Assembly (NCBI GenBank): GCA_017613855.1
Contig: JAGACY010000364.1
Location: 1 to 19,386 of the forward strand
Source of the DNA: Pseudomonadota bacterium
GTDB taxonomy: Bacteria > Myxococcota > Bradymonadia > UBA4248
DNA: 19,386 bases
Direction of reading: 5' to 3'
Below, one piece after another: positions 1-8,300 of the stretch; the first letter of the stretch is position 1, and each line of letters opens with the position of its first letter. Under the pieces are notes generated by a model. The model had not been told where the DNA came from. It made no database searches and saw only the letters and a list, made by a program, of their open reading frames with translations. The position numbers and the translations under genes are program-made.

Positions 1-2
1 AG

Positions 3-704
3 GTCTTAAATCAGACAATTCGCGATATGACCGAGCAGCTGACTGAAGCAAAGAAAAAAATCGCCGAAAGTATTGCTTACGAAAAACGTCTTAAAATCCA
101 GTATGACAAATCATTAGAAAAGGCCAAGGAATGGGAAAATAAAGCCATGATGGCCGTCAATGCCGGTCGTGACGATCTCGCTACGGATGCCCTTCAGCGC
201 CAGGCAGAAGCCCAGCGCGAAGCCGATGGTTTCCGCGTCCAGTGGCAGGCTCAGAAACAGGGCTGTGATAAACTCAAAGAACAGCTCAAGAACATGAACA
301 ACAAAATTGAGGAAGCCAAACGTAAAAAAGGCCTTCTCATCGCTCAGGCAAAACGTGCCGAAGCCAGCAAGACGATTCACGAAACCCTCTCTGGCATCAA
401 CGAATCTGCTGCCTTCTCTACCTTCGATCGTATGGCTGAAAAAGTCGAAGCTCTCGAAGCCCAGGCCCAGGCCAGCGAAGAACTCGCTACCGAATACAGC
501 TCCGGTGACAGCCTCGAAGATGAAATCAGCAAACTCAAACCCGCCGTCAGCAACAACGATGCACTCGCAGCCCTCAAAGCCAAAATGGGCAAAACTGCTC
601 CCGCTGCACCCGCACCCGCTGAACAAGCCTATGACAGCCAGTACAATTCCGGCTCTGCAAACGGCAAATCCCTTGCAAATGTTTCGAGCTGGGATGATCT
701 ATAA
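3..704 (+). CDS. pspA: PspA/IM30 family membrane-stress protein, 5' end cut off by the window
   Basis: The reading frame is open to the left edge (VLNQTIRDM precedes the first in-window ATG at 27), so the gene starts outside the window. Compared with the known PspA N-terminus, roughly the first 27 residues, including the amphipathic membrane-binding helix, are missing. What is seen is an almost uninterrupted charged coiled coil (DMTEQLTEAKKKIAESIAYE, then EKRLKIQYDKSLEKAKEWE, and QRQAEAQREADGF), typical of PspA/Vipp1/IM30. It is followed by an Ala/Pro-rich linker (APAAPAPAEQ) and a short tail ending SSWDDL. Family members form ESCRT-III-like rings on the inner membrane and limit proton leakage under envelope stress. 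A terminator follows about 60 bp downstream, so it is probably transcribed separately from the MoxR gene. No PspF or PspC homolog is visible here. The family call is confident; the exact paralog is less so. Confidence 0.9.
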   Translation, partial: VLNQTIRDMTEQLTEAKKKIAESIAYEKRLKIQYDKSLEKAKEWENKAMMAVNAGRDDLATDALQRQAEAQREADGFRVQWQAQKQGCDKLKEQLKNMNNKIEEAKRKKGLLIAQAKRAEASKTIHETLSGINESAAFSTFDRMAEKVEALEAQAQASEELATEYSSGDSLEDEISKLKPAVSNNDALAALKAKMGKTAPAAPAPAEQAYDSQYNSGSANGKSLANVSSWDDL

Positions 705-760
705 GCCCATACGAAACGTATGACCAAAATCATTAGGTAATACGCAGGGTTTCATTCTTA

Positions 761-790
761 GCCCGCGCCACTTCGACGCGGGCTTTTTTT
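761..790 (+). terminator. Intrinsic terminator after pspA
   Basis: A perfect 7-bp GC stem (GCCCGCG at 761-767, CGCGGGC at 777-783) with a 9-nt loop is followed directly by seven T (784-790). It lies 56 bp after the pspA stop and 15 bp before the MoxR start codon, so it separates the two genes or attenuates read-through into the second. Confidence 0.9.
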
Positions 791-805
791 ACCAGGAACA
801 TAATC

Positions 806-1798
806 ATGGAACAGCGACTCATCTCTGAATTAGGAAACACAATCCATCAGAATGCAGGCTTTGTTTCTTCGATGAAAACCGAAATTGCCCGGGTTGTCGT
901 CGGACAGGAACACATGGTCGAAGCCGCCATGATCGCCCTGCTCACCGGCGGCCATATTCTGCTCGAAGGTGTGCCCGGACTCGCCAAAACATTGCTATGC
1001 AATACGATTGCACAGGTCGTCGACTGCCAGTTTCATCGCATTCAGTTTACTCCCGATTTGCTGCCCTCGGATCTGATTGGTTCGCTCGCATATCGACAAA
1101 ATGACGGCACTTTTTACGCCAAAAAAGGTCCTGTCTTTGCCAATCTCGTTCTCGCGGATGAAATCAACCGCGCCCCGGCAAAAGTACAGTCGGCATTGCT
1201 CGAAGCCATGCAGGAAAAGCAGGTCACCATCGGCGAAACGACTTACCCGCTGCCAAGACCATTCCTCGTTGTGGCAACGCAAAACCCCATCGATCAGGAA
1301 GGCACTTACCCGCTTCCCGAAGCACAGGTGGATCGGTTCATGCTCAAGGTCATCGTCGATTACCCGACCATTGAAGAAGAAAAACGCATTCTTGAGCGCA
1401 TGACTTCTCCACAAAAAAAGGCCGTTACTTCTGTGACCTCAGCAAGCCACATCATTACGGCATCCTCCATTGTCGAGTCGATTTATATCGATGAACGCGT
1501 GCAAAATTACATCGTCAATATTGTTTATGCCACGCGCCGACCCGAAAATTACAATCTCCCCAAACTCAAGGAATGTATTGCCCGAGGTGCAAGCCCACGT
1601 GCCACCATTGCACTGGCCTCAGCCGCCAAAGCACTTGCCTTTATGGATATGCGCGCCTTCGTAACCCCGGATGACATCCAAAAACTCGCTTACGATGTGC
1701 TGCAGCACCGAATTGCACTCACCTACGAAGCCGAGGCTGACAACATCACGCCTGCCGATATTATCGAAGCCATCCTCGGGAAAGTAGAAGTACCATAG
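806..1798 (+). CDS. MoxR-type AAA+ ATPase
   Basis: A 330-residue protein, the usual length for MoxR-family chaperone-like ATPases. Visible motifs: Walker A GVPGLAKT (residues 55-62), Walker B LVLADEI (114-120, acidic pair D118-E119), the family-typical ATQNPIDQEGTYPLPEAQVD stretch starting at 157 (sensor 1 region), and GASPRA in the C-terminal lid (sensor 2 region). The start ATG is preceded by AGGA at 794-797. MoxR proteins usually sit upstream of DUF58 and von Willebrand factor A genes and help mature metal- or cofactor-containing or envelope complexes. No such partner follows: the next 137 bp are repeats and then an oppositely oriented gene, so it looks like an orphan here. Its neighbour PspA suggests an envelope-related role, but that is only inference. 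The specific MoxR subfamily cannot be settled from this sequence. Confidence 0.93.
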   Translation: MEQRLISELGNTIHQNAGFVSSMKTEIARVVVGQEHMVEAAMIALLTGGHILLEGVPGLAKTLLCNTIAQVVDCQFHRIQFTPDLLPSDLIGSLAYRQNDGTFYAKKGPVFANLVLADEINRAPAKVQSALLEAMQEKQVTIGETTYPLPRPFLVVATQNPIDQEGTYPLPEAQVDRFMLKVIVDYPTIEEEKRILERMTSPQKKAVTSVTSASHIITASSIVESIYIDERVQNYIVNIVYATRRPENYNLPKLKECIARGASPRATIALASAAKALAFMDMRAFVTPDDIQKLAYDVLQHRIALTYEAEADNITPADIIEAILGKVEVP

Positions 1799-1805
1799 GT
1801 AAAAA

Positions 1806-1930
1806 CAAGCGAGACGTAGGGGCGACCCAATGTGGTCGCCCCAAGGCGAGCAATTCCCACGGAAAAAAAACAAGCGAGACGTAGGGGCGACCCAATGTGG
1901 TCGCCCCAAGGCGTGCCATCCCCACGGGAA
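1806..1930 (+). repeat. Two tandem copies (65-bp period) of a palindromic dispersed repeat
   Basis: Copy 1 starts CAAGCGAGACGTAGGGGC at 1806 and copy 2 at 1871. Each holds the inverted repeat GGGGCGACC-caatgt-GGTCGCCCC and ends in a CCCACGG-type motif followed by an A run. The copies are near identical up to the last 15 bases. They fill the gap between the convergent MoxR and zinc-finger membrane protein genes, where the hairpins could serve as bidirectional terminators. A diverged copy in reverse orientation lies at 15929-15983 and a half copy at 19188-19219. Confidence 0.9.
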
Positions 1931-1935
1931 AAAAA

Positions 1936-2751
1936 CTACGGCAAAAGCTGCCCAGCGGTACCCAGAATCACAAAGGTAAGTATGGTGCCCAATTCCTGAA
2001 ACGTGCCGCATTTGGATGAGGTACGAACACCGGTACCTACCAAAATAATCATCAGGGCAAGACCGAGAAACCCCACAAACGACAGGTCAAAACAGATAGC
2101 CAGCACACCAAGAAGAAGCGGCACAAGACAGAAATGAAGCATTGTCCCGGTTTGCGCAAACGTCATGTTACTCGAAGTAAACAGGCGAAGGGATGCCCAT
2201 AATATCAGGTCGAGCAGCAAAACCTTGATGGCACCGTAACAAACAGCTCCTGCCACGCGCGTCGATATCGGCATGGACATGAGCAATTCGTAATGCTTAT
2301 TTCCGGAAAACAATTCTTCGAATTGAAACAGCACGCGCACGACAGAAACCGGCACAACTGCGATAAGCGCCAGAAGATAAGTCAAACCAAAGGAAGCATC
2401 CTTTGCCGTCATAAAGAATGCCGTCGAATGAGTAAACATATTCCCAAGCGCTGCCGGATATTCTGAGAGTTTATGCGGAGCTTCGGGAATGTCCTTCGCT
2501 TTTTTTTCGATGGGCTTAAACAGATCCCGCCGCATGGCCTCGATGAGTGCATCATCCTCCTCTATGCAGTGCTCACAATACCGGCGGCCGGAAATCCAAA
2601 ATGCACAGTTTTCACACAACATTTTGCCGCATTTGGCACAAAGACAAAATGCCTCTTTGTTTGGGTGGTTCGCACATGTATAAGCACGTTGTGCACGCAG
2701 CGACGCACTCGAAATGGGGGTTGGTTCAGATGTCGTTTGTTGAGAATGCAT
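1936..2751 (-). CDS. Membrane protein with N-terminal cysteine-rich zinc-finger-like domain (Yip1-like topology)
   Basis: The frame is open to an ATG at 2814 (292 residues), but the ATG at 2751 (271 residues, MHSQQTT) is preferred because the 21 residues ahead of it look like untranslated sequence; neither start has a clear Shine-Dalgarno. Numbered from 2814, a cysteine/histidine cluster runs C47-xx-H50, C57, C59, C62, C67-xx-C70, C80-xx-C83, resembling a B-box-like zinc-binding finger. A charged linker (about 84-125) follows, then four or five hydrophobic segments near 143-163, 187-212, 226-262 and 277-291. This finger-plus-Yip1-like membrane layout is recurrent in bacterial proteins of unknown role. 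Probably an inner-membrane protein with a cytoplasmic finger. It is convergent with the MoxR gene and divergent from the lipoprotein at 3325. Function unknown. Confidence 0.8.
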   Translation of the reverse strand: MHSQQTTSEPTPISSASLRAQRAYTCANHPNKEAFCLCAKCGKMLCENCAFWISGRRYCEHCIEEDDALIEAMRRDLFKPIEKKAKDIPEAPHKLSEYPAALGNMFTHSTAFFMTAKDASFGLTYLLALIAVVPVSVVRVLFQFEELFSGNKHYELLMSMPISTRVAGAVCYGAIKVLLLDLILWASLRLFTSSNMTFAQTGTMLHFCLVPLLLGVLAICFDLSFVGFLGLALMIILVGTGVRTSSKCGTFQELGTILTFVILGTAGQLLP

Positions 2752-2849
2752 AAAAATGGTAGTTGTCGGTCGACACAGAAAACGTCTTCCCACTCCGGGA
2801 AAGCGATTCTCCATACACCCGTTCTATAGCAATGTGCAATGAGCAATGT

Positions 2850-2950
2850 GCAGTTAGCAGTTAGCAGTTAGCAGTTAGCAGTTAGCAGTTAGCAGTTAGC
2901 AGTTAGCAGTTAGCAGTTAGCAGTTAGCAGTTAGCAGTTAGCAGTTAGCA
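2850..2950. repeat. Heptanucleotide microsatellite, 14 perfect copies of GCAGTTA
   Basis: Fourteen uninterrupted GCAGTTA units occupy 2850-2947, followed by a partial GCA. Just upstream (2830-2849) are degenerate related words such as GCAATGT and GCAATGA. It lies about 100 bp ahead of the minus-strand start at 2751. A perfect tract of this length is expected to be unstable by slipped-strand mispairing. Confidence 0.97.
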
Positions 2951-3013
2951 ATGCGGGTACTTTCAAGGTTATTCCTAAAGAATGATAGTAATTTTTAGTT
3001 TTAGAAGCACAAT

Positions 3014-3323
3014 TTAGGCATTGTCATTCAACTGCACACTGCTCACTGCTCACTGCTAATTCAGAAAGACATTTATTCTTAGCTTTAGAATCCACCTTAG
3101 GCATTGGCATTCAATTACGCATTACGCATTATGCATTACGCATTAATAAGAGTCGCCCTCTGGTTTTGCATTCCAATTGCTCACTGCTCACTGCTCACTG
3201 CTAATTTTGTATGCCATTCACAATGAACTTCAGCATAGCCCTCTGGTTTTGCATTCCAATTGCGCATTGCGCATTGCTAATTGCGAATTAAAAACAATTC
3301 CGCATTCCGAATTCCGAATTAAT
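3014..3323. repeat. Composite block of five different heptamer arrays with duplicated flanks
   Basis: Five short 7-bp arrays follow one another: ACTGCTC-type (3031-3058), ATTACGC (3114-3145), GCTCACT (3179-3205), ATTGCGC (3259-3290) and ATTCCGA (3297-3320). The flanks are duplicated too: TTAGGCATTG(T/G)CATTCAA at 3014 and 3097, and the 26-bp block beginning GCCCTCTGGTTTTGC at 3155 and 3238. Most arrays close with CTAATT or ATTAAT. The last array ends one base before the ATG at 3325. No promoter or other gene was recognised between 2752 and 3324. Confidence 0.92.
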
Positions 3324-3324
3324 C

Positions 3325-5067
3325 ATGCGCCTCCAATACTGCATATTCTGTCTTCTCATGCTCTGCATTCTCTGCGGGTGCAAAGAAATGCCCCAAAAGA
3401 AGCAGCCTAAAAAGCCGCAGTACGACATCGAAAAAGTGTCTCGAAATATCGAGCGTTTTACCAAGACAGATACGCCCCCCGAGGATGTGCCCAAACCGCC
3501 CGAGCGCGTCTATCCCATCCTCGATTTGGCACATGCCTTCGATACCAAACAATCCCAGGACGATGCAGAACAGCCACAAGTCCCCGATGAACCGCCATCC
3601 CGTTTTGTCCTAAGCCAATTCCCGTCTGATAGTACTACCAAAATCATCCGGGTAAACATCAGCATGAAAGGCGTCCCACATAATCAGCACGACGACGTCG
3701 AAGAACGCATCTGGTCTATCCTGAACGCCCATGCCCCCCAGCCCTGGGAATTGCGCAAAACACGCTCACTCGACAAACAGGAATCCAGCTGGGGATACCT
3801 CAATATCGAATACAAAAAGCAAACAATACGCCTCAAACGAACCTCCAAAACAGCACCGCTGCGCGCCGAAATCCACTACAGTTTCGAGATGTCATTCGGC
3901 GCTCCGAAGGATCAGCAGCCCTCATGGGACCACTGGAAATACGCATTCAGCGATGAAATTGCCATCTCTAAAGAGAGCGCCATTACCGCACTGTTCTGGC
4001 AAAAACTGGAACATGAACTGCCGGCCCTGACGGTCATGAACCCCGAAGAGACTTCGCAATGGCTGCGAACACAAGGACTGGCCCCCAAAATTCTCGACAA
4101 CAGCCTGGGGACGATGCAGTTGCCCGAGCACCGCTACTACGAATCAGGATGTCTGCTTTCCCGCACCGATACTCAAAATTATGAGCTGCGATACATCCAT
4201 ACCCCCTATTCACCTGCGCAAAAGATCGACATTCCCAACATACTCGACATGCACTGTGCGCGCGATGCGACGTTCATTCTGGCCTCCGAAACGCCGATCC
4301 GCGTGGCGCTCTATTATCAACCCTCGCACACGCCGCACGCCTGGAAAACACAGCTCACATTTGCCGACAGCATCAAACCGGGCGACATCGGCATGCACGT
4401 CGACGATGACCTCATCTGCCTTTATACCGGCCTCGATCCCCAGCAAAACCGCGGCATGGAAATCCAGTGTCTCGATCACCGCACCGGCCTCGTACGCTGG
4501 CAAACGCGCCGTTTCCCCGGCGCCCTGCGCGGCATTGCCTTCGACGACAACCAAATCGTGGCAGCCAACGACCAGGGCATCTTTTCGTTTTCGCGCGACG
4601 GCGCCATCCTTCACGCTGAACGCATCCAGACATCTTCTCGCATGCGGTACCGCAATTTTTGCCAGCTGCAAAACCGCCTCATGCTCATGACCGGCCCCGG
4701 ACAATTCGCCGCCTGGAACCTCGACAAAAATACATTCGACTGGCAAGGGGCCGGCTTCGAATCCGAATTTATACATTGCGGACAGCAAAATACTTTTCTT
4801 TTTTCCGAAGTCGGCGGCTACCTCCTCGCTTATGATATTGAAAATAATATTCCTCTCTGGAAATATAAAACCGTATCGACACCGCGCGATGCTTTCTCTT
4901 ATGGCGATGTAACATATATATTAATTGATCGTGCCATACTCGTACTGGATCGCAAAACAGGCCTGTCCAAAGCACAGATACCACTGCCATGGCTTGCCGA
5001 TAAATTGTTACAAATCGGCCACAAACTCTATCTCGACACAGCCACCGCGATCTATACCTGGCGCTGA
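3325..5067 (+). CDS. Lipoprotein with C-terminal PQQ/WD-like beta-propeller
   Basis: 580 residues. The N-terminus MRLQYCIFCLLMLCILCGC is a signal peptide ending in a lipobox (L16-C17-G18-C19), which supports this start even though there is no Shine-Dalgarno and a heptamer array reaches the codon before it. A Lys/Pro-rich tether follows (about 20-100), then a mixed domain (about 100-230). The C-terminal half has blade-like repeats such as GMEIQCLDHRTGLVRWQTRR, GYLLAYDIENNIPLWKY and ILVLDRKTGLSKAQIPLPW, where 'xxLDxxTGxxxW' matches PQQ-like or BamB-like propeller blades. It is probably envelope-anchored; no catalytic residue or partner is recognised. It could be a BamB-like scaffold, but length and context do not support calling it BamB. 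It converges with the FG-GAP lipoprotein gene; paired hairpins at 5084-5147 follow its stop. Confidence 0.85.
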   Translation: MRLQYCIFCLLMLCILCGCKEMPQKKQPKKPQYDIEKVSRNIERFTKTDTPPEDVPKPPERVYPILDLAHAFDTKQSQDDAEQPQVPDEPPSRFVLSQFPSDSTTKIIRVNISMKGVPHNQHDDVEERIWSILNAHAPQPWELRKTRSLDKQESSWGYLNIEYKKQTIRLKRTSKTAPLRAEIHYSFEMSFGAPKDQQPSWDHWKYAFSDEIAISKESAITALFWQKLEHELPALTVMNPEETSQWLRTQGLAPKILDNSLGTMQLPEHRYYESGCLLSRTDTQNYELRYIHTPYSPAQKIDIPNILDMHCARDATFILASETPIRVALYYQPSHTPHAWKTQLTFADSIKPGDIGMHVDDDLICLYTGLDPQQNRGMEIQCLDHRTGLVRWQTRRFPGALRGIAFDDNQIVAANDQGIFSFSRDGAILHAERIQTSSRMRYRNFCQLQNRLMLMTGPGQFAAWNLDKNTFDWQGAGFESEFIHCGQQNTFLFSEVGGYLLAYDIENNIPLWKYKTVSTPRDAFSYGDVTYILIDRAILVLDRKTGLSKAQIPLPWLADKLLQIGHKLYLDTATAIYTWR

Positions 5068-5083
5068 TATATATTTGTATGTG

Positions 5084-5147
5084 GGTGCGGCTATTCTGCG
5101 AATACGCCGCACCATCGCGCTATTGGCCTGCAGCCAATACGCGCGAT
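5084..5147 (+). repeat. Pair of adjacent long hairpins with a conserved bulged C
   Basis: Hairpin 1: GGTGCGGC-TATTC (5084-5096) pairs with GAATA-c-GCCGCACC (5100-5113). Hairpin 2: ATCGCGC-TATTGG (5114-5126) pairs with CCAATA-c-GCGCGAT (5134-5147). Both have the form stem-TAT...ATA-C-stem with one unpaired C at the same place, though the stem sequences differ. An AT-rich TATATA tract follows. The pair lies 16 bp after the stop of the gene at 3325-5067 and may act as a terminator or 3' protective structure. The same architecture recurs at 11269-11340 and, inverted, at 19328-19379. Confidence 0.85.
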
Positions 5148-5171
5148 CTTTATATATACAGCACACCCTTG

Positions 5172-5264
5172 ACCGCCCGCCGCGCAGGCGCAAATGAATC
5201 TATTTACGGTTCTGTTAACCGCCCGCCGCGTAGGCGCAAATGAATCTATTTACGGTTCTGTTAA
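5172..5264. repeat. 46-bp direct repeat, two tandem copies
   Basis: Two copies with a 46-bp period (5172-5217 and 5218-5264) start ACCGCCCGCCGCG and end ACGGTTCTGTTAA; the only difference seen is GCGCAGG versus GCGTAGG. They lie in the gap between two convergent genes. The rest of this gap (5265-5382) holds a short palindrome at 5318-5338 and no recognisable gene. Confidence 0.93.
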
Positions 5265-5317
5265 ACAAACGTGGATATAAAGTGAACTGTGAATGATTAT
5301 ATACATTCCCTACATGA

Positions 5318-5338
5318 GCGGCGACACGAAGTCGCCGC
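5318..5338. repeat. Short GC-rich palindrome
   Basis: GCGGCGAC (5318-5325) and GTCGCCGC (5331-5338) form a perfect 8-bp stem with a 5-nt loop. It lies about 45 bp past the stop of the minus-strand gene at 5383-8547. No T tract follows on either strand, so it is more likely a dispersed palindromic repeat or RNA-end-protecting hairpin than a classical terminator. Confidence 0.6.
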
Positions 5339-5382
5339 CTGGTCCCCCCCAAATGAACAGCCCTCATTTATTTACAAACGAA

Positions 5383-8300
5383 TCACTTCCAATAACAATA
5401 GAAATAACCTCGCAAATAAACATAATCCTCACTCTCCATGCGGCAGATATCGCTCTCGGTCGCATGATAGACAATTTCTAAAGATACAGTCGAGCCCTGT
5501 TTAGGCGTCTCAATATCGAGGTGCATGTTGGCGCGTTTCCCTGGCAAAATGACCTCCTCTGTTTTAACAAAATAAGTCTGCAGCGGTTTGTCTAACTTCT
5601 CTTCTTCGTACACATCGGCCTGAATGACCGTGCCGGCAGGAATCGGAAGCAGACCGTCATTTAAAATCGAGAAATAGTGTGATTCTTTCTCACGGCATTC
5701 GTGCGCATGCAACCAGGAATCTGAATATAATTCAAAATGCATTTCATAGTCTTTTGCATTTTTAATTGTATTCATGCGGAAGTTATTGAGTCCATCCGTT
5801 TTCCAGTTAATTCTCGCTTTTGCAGGAATGGTGCCGTCATCCAATATATTGGTTACACTGTAGGCATGCTGATTATATATTCTTCGCGTCGGCATCCACT
5901 TGCTCGCCTGCACCTTATCCTCAACAACCTGAGCACCGCTGTACACGCGAACGCCGCTGCTGCCCTTGCGTTTGGACGAAGGACCATCCAGCAGCGATTG
6001 TATGCATGCATCGACTTCCCCCTTGATATACTGCGCCGAACTCGGACAATTCTTACCGGCTTGTGTTCGATTCGAAGCGAGTACGATTTCGGCATGACCA
6101 TCATTATTAACATCAGCAACCACTGGATATTCATAAAGCGTCGCCGAAGTATTGCAAAGGCAAAAAACTGTATCGCCCTTAGCCCCATCATACACGCGCA
6201 AAAACAATTCATCCCCGTACAGAATCTCGGCTTTCCCATCGCCATTAAAATCGAAAACGGCACTGCCGGTCGAACGCGACGACTTATCCTGTACTTTATG
6301 TGACCACTTGACCTTGCCCTGGTAATCCAATGCCAGATAATGCGTGCCGCTGCTCAGCATAACCGACGGATGCTCATCATCATCGATGCGCGCAATCGTA
6401 GCCGGGCCTCCGCCCCACTCATCCAGCGTCCCCTGATGAACATCGACAGGTGCAGACCAAAAATCTGTGCCATCGTGTTTAAATGCCATCACCGTATGCG
6501 AAAGCGCACCCCACGACGTATCATGATAGGTCTTGCGTGTGACGACGATCTCTGGCTTGCCGTCGAGATCGAGATCCGCAATGGCAGGATAGCCGTCTGG
6601 TTGATCCGTCCGATGGTAAACGGCTGTCAGTGTGCCTTTTTTCAAATCGGCCCGATAAGCCACATTGCCGCCAATAAGTTCAGGCTTGCCATCATTGTCG
6701 ATGTCAGCTGCAATTGCATAGTTCGCCCCCGAAACGACATCATTCTCTGCATCGGCAATGAGCTTCCCTGTCTGGGCATTGTAAATCCGGTAACGTGCAT
6801 GCACTTCGGGCACGCCATCACCATCAAAATCGACAAGGCCAAACGCCGTATTGCCGCATTCCTCTGTCTCAGAATCGCCCTTCCAGATCAGCTTAGCCTC
6901 GTGATTGTACGCCACGAGATGATAATCCTCAGAGCAGGTAATGATTTGAAGCCCCGAAACATCGACACCGTTGTATTCCTTCACATCCTCGGGATAAAGC
7001 CGGCCAATCGCCACCTGACTGCTCGGGTCGGTCATCGATTTGCCATCGCTCGAAGCCAGCAGCTTACCGTCTTTCCCGCTGATAATGCGCAAAACGCCAT
7101 TGTTTTCCCAGTTCATGCTGTCCTTAAGCCAGCTGTTAAATACAATTTCGGGCATGGTGTCGCCGTTGATATCGGCCACCATCGGGGCGACGACAACATT
7201 AATGTGATCTGGGAAATCGCCGCCCGGAGCAAGTTCACCTTCGCCCCAGTGAAACAACAGATGAGGCTCAAATGCTCCACCGCTCGGCAAATCTTCGTCC
7301 TTACATTTTGTTTTTACACTTGGTCTCGGTATACACGTGTGCAAATCAAGAGCGCAATACTGTCCATCCGAACAAGCATAGTTGTCGTAACAAGAAACGC
7401 CTGGCTTAATACAGTTTTCATTAATGCAGAGCTCATCGCTGGCACAACACAAATAAACAGGCTCCATGAACGGGATGACACAGACAGTCTCATCCGGTTT
7501 ACATGGACTGCATATCCCGCCAAAACAAGCCCCCTCATACTCACAGCAAGCAGTATTGCATATCTTCCCGGTATCACAACAGACGTTGTTTGAAGATGCG
7601 CACAGCTGATCACCGGGACAATCCGCATTTTTCATGCAATCCACTTTTGTACAGGCGTGGTTTTGACAGATATGGAGTTCCGGACAGTGCGCATCCTGCG
7701 TGCATTCCACCTTTTTACACTGATTATGTTCCCAGCAGATAGATTTTTCAGGACAGTCTTTGTTATTTTTGCATTCCACTTCCACACACTGATTGTCACG
7801 ACAGACATGTTTGTCCGGGCATTGCGAATCGGTACCGCATCCAAGACATTCACCAAAATAACAGACCAATTCCCCCGGGCAATCGGAATCTTTCTTACAG
7901 CCGTCCTTTGGGCCAGGCATGCAGATGCCATCCGTGCAGACATTGCCATCACCACAGTCGAGGTCTGCCGTACATTCGGGCGCATCCGGTTTGGCTACGC
8001 AGTTGCCAGAATCACAAATCTGGCCTTCAGAGCAATCCGCATCGACCGTGCACTCGGGTTCATCCGGTTTGGGAACGCAGTTGCCCGAATCACAAATCTG
8101 GCCTTCAGAGCAATCCGCATCGACCGTGCACTCGGGTTCATTCGGTTTGGCTACGCAATTGCCCGAATCACAAATCTGACCTTTGGAACAGTCACCATCG
8201 ACCGTGCATTCGGACGCATCCGGGTTGGCTACACAGTTGCCCGAATCACAAATTTGGCCTTTGGAACAGTCACCATCGGCCGTGCACTCGGCCACACTGT

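Noticed and set aside
2850..3323. CRISPR-like array
   Set aside because: The period is 7 bp with no spacers and no cas genes; these are microsatellite arrays.
5172..5264. 46-bp direct repeats as a CRISPR remnant or attachment site
   Set aside because: The two copies are directly adjacent with no spacer, and no integrase or cas gene lies nearby.
5343..5349. C7 run as another contingency tract
   Set aside because: It lies past the stop codon of the minus-strand gene in non-coding DNA, so a length change would not alter a reading frame.
6340..7593. 417-codon plus-strand open frame inside the FG-GAP lipoprotein gene
   Set aside because: It is antisense to a well-supported gene, lacks a ribosome-binding site, and its composition is the mirror of the Asp/Gly/Cys-rich repeats; no recognisable domain.
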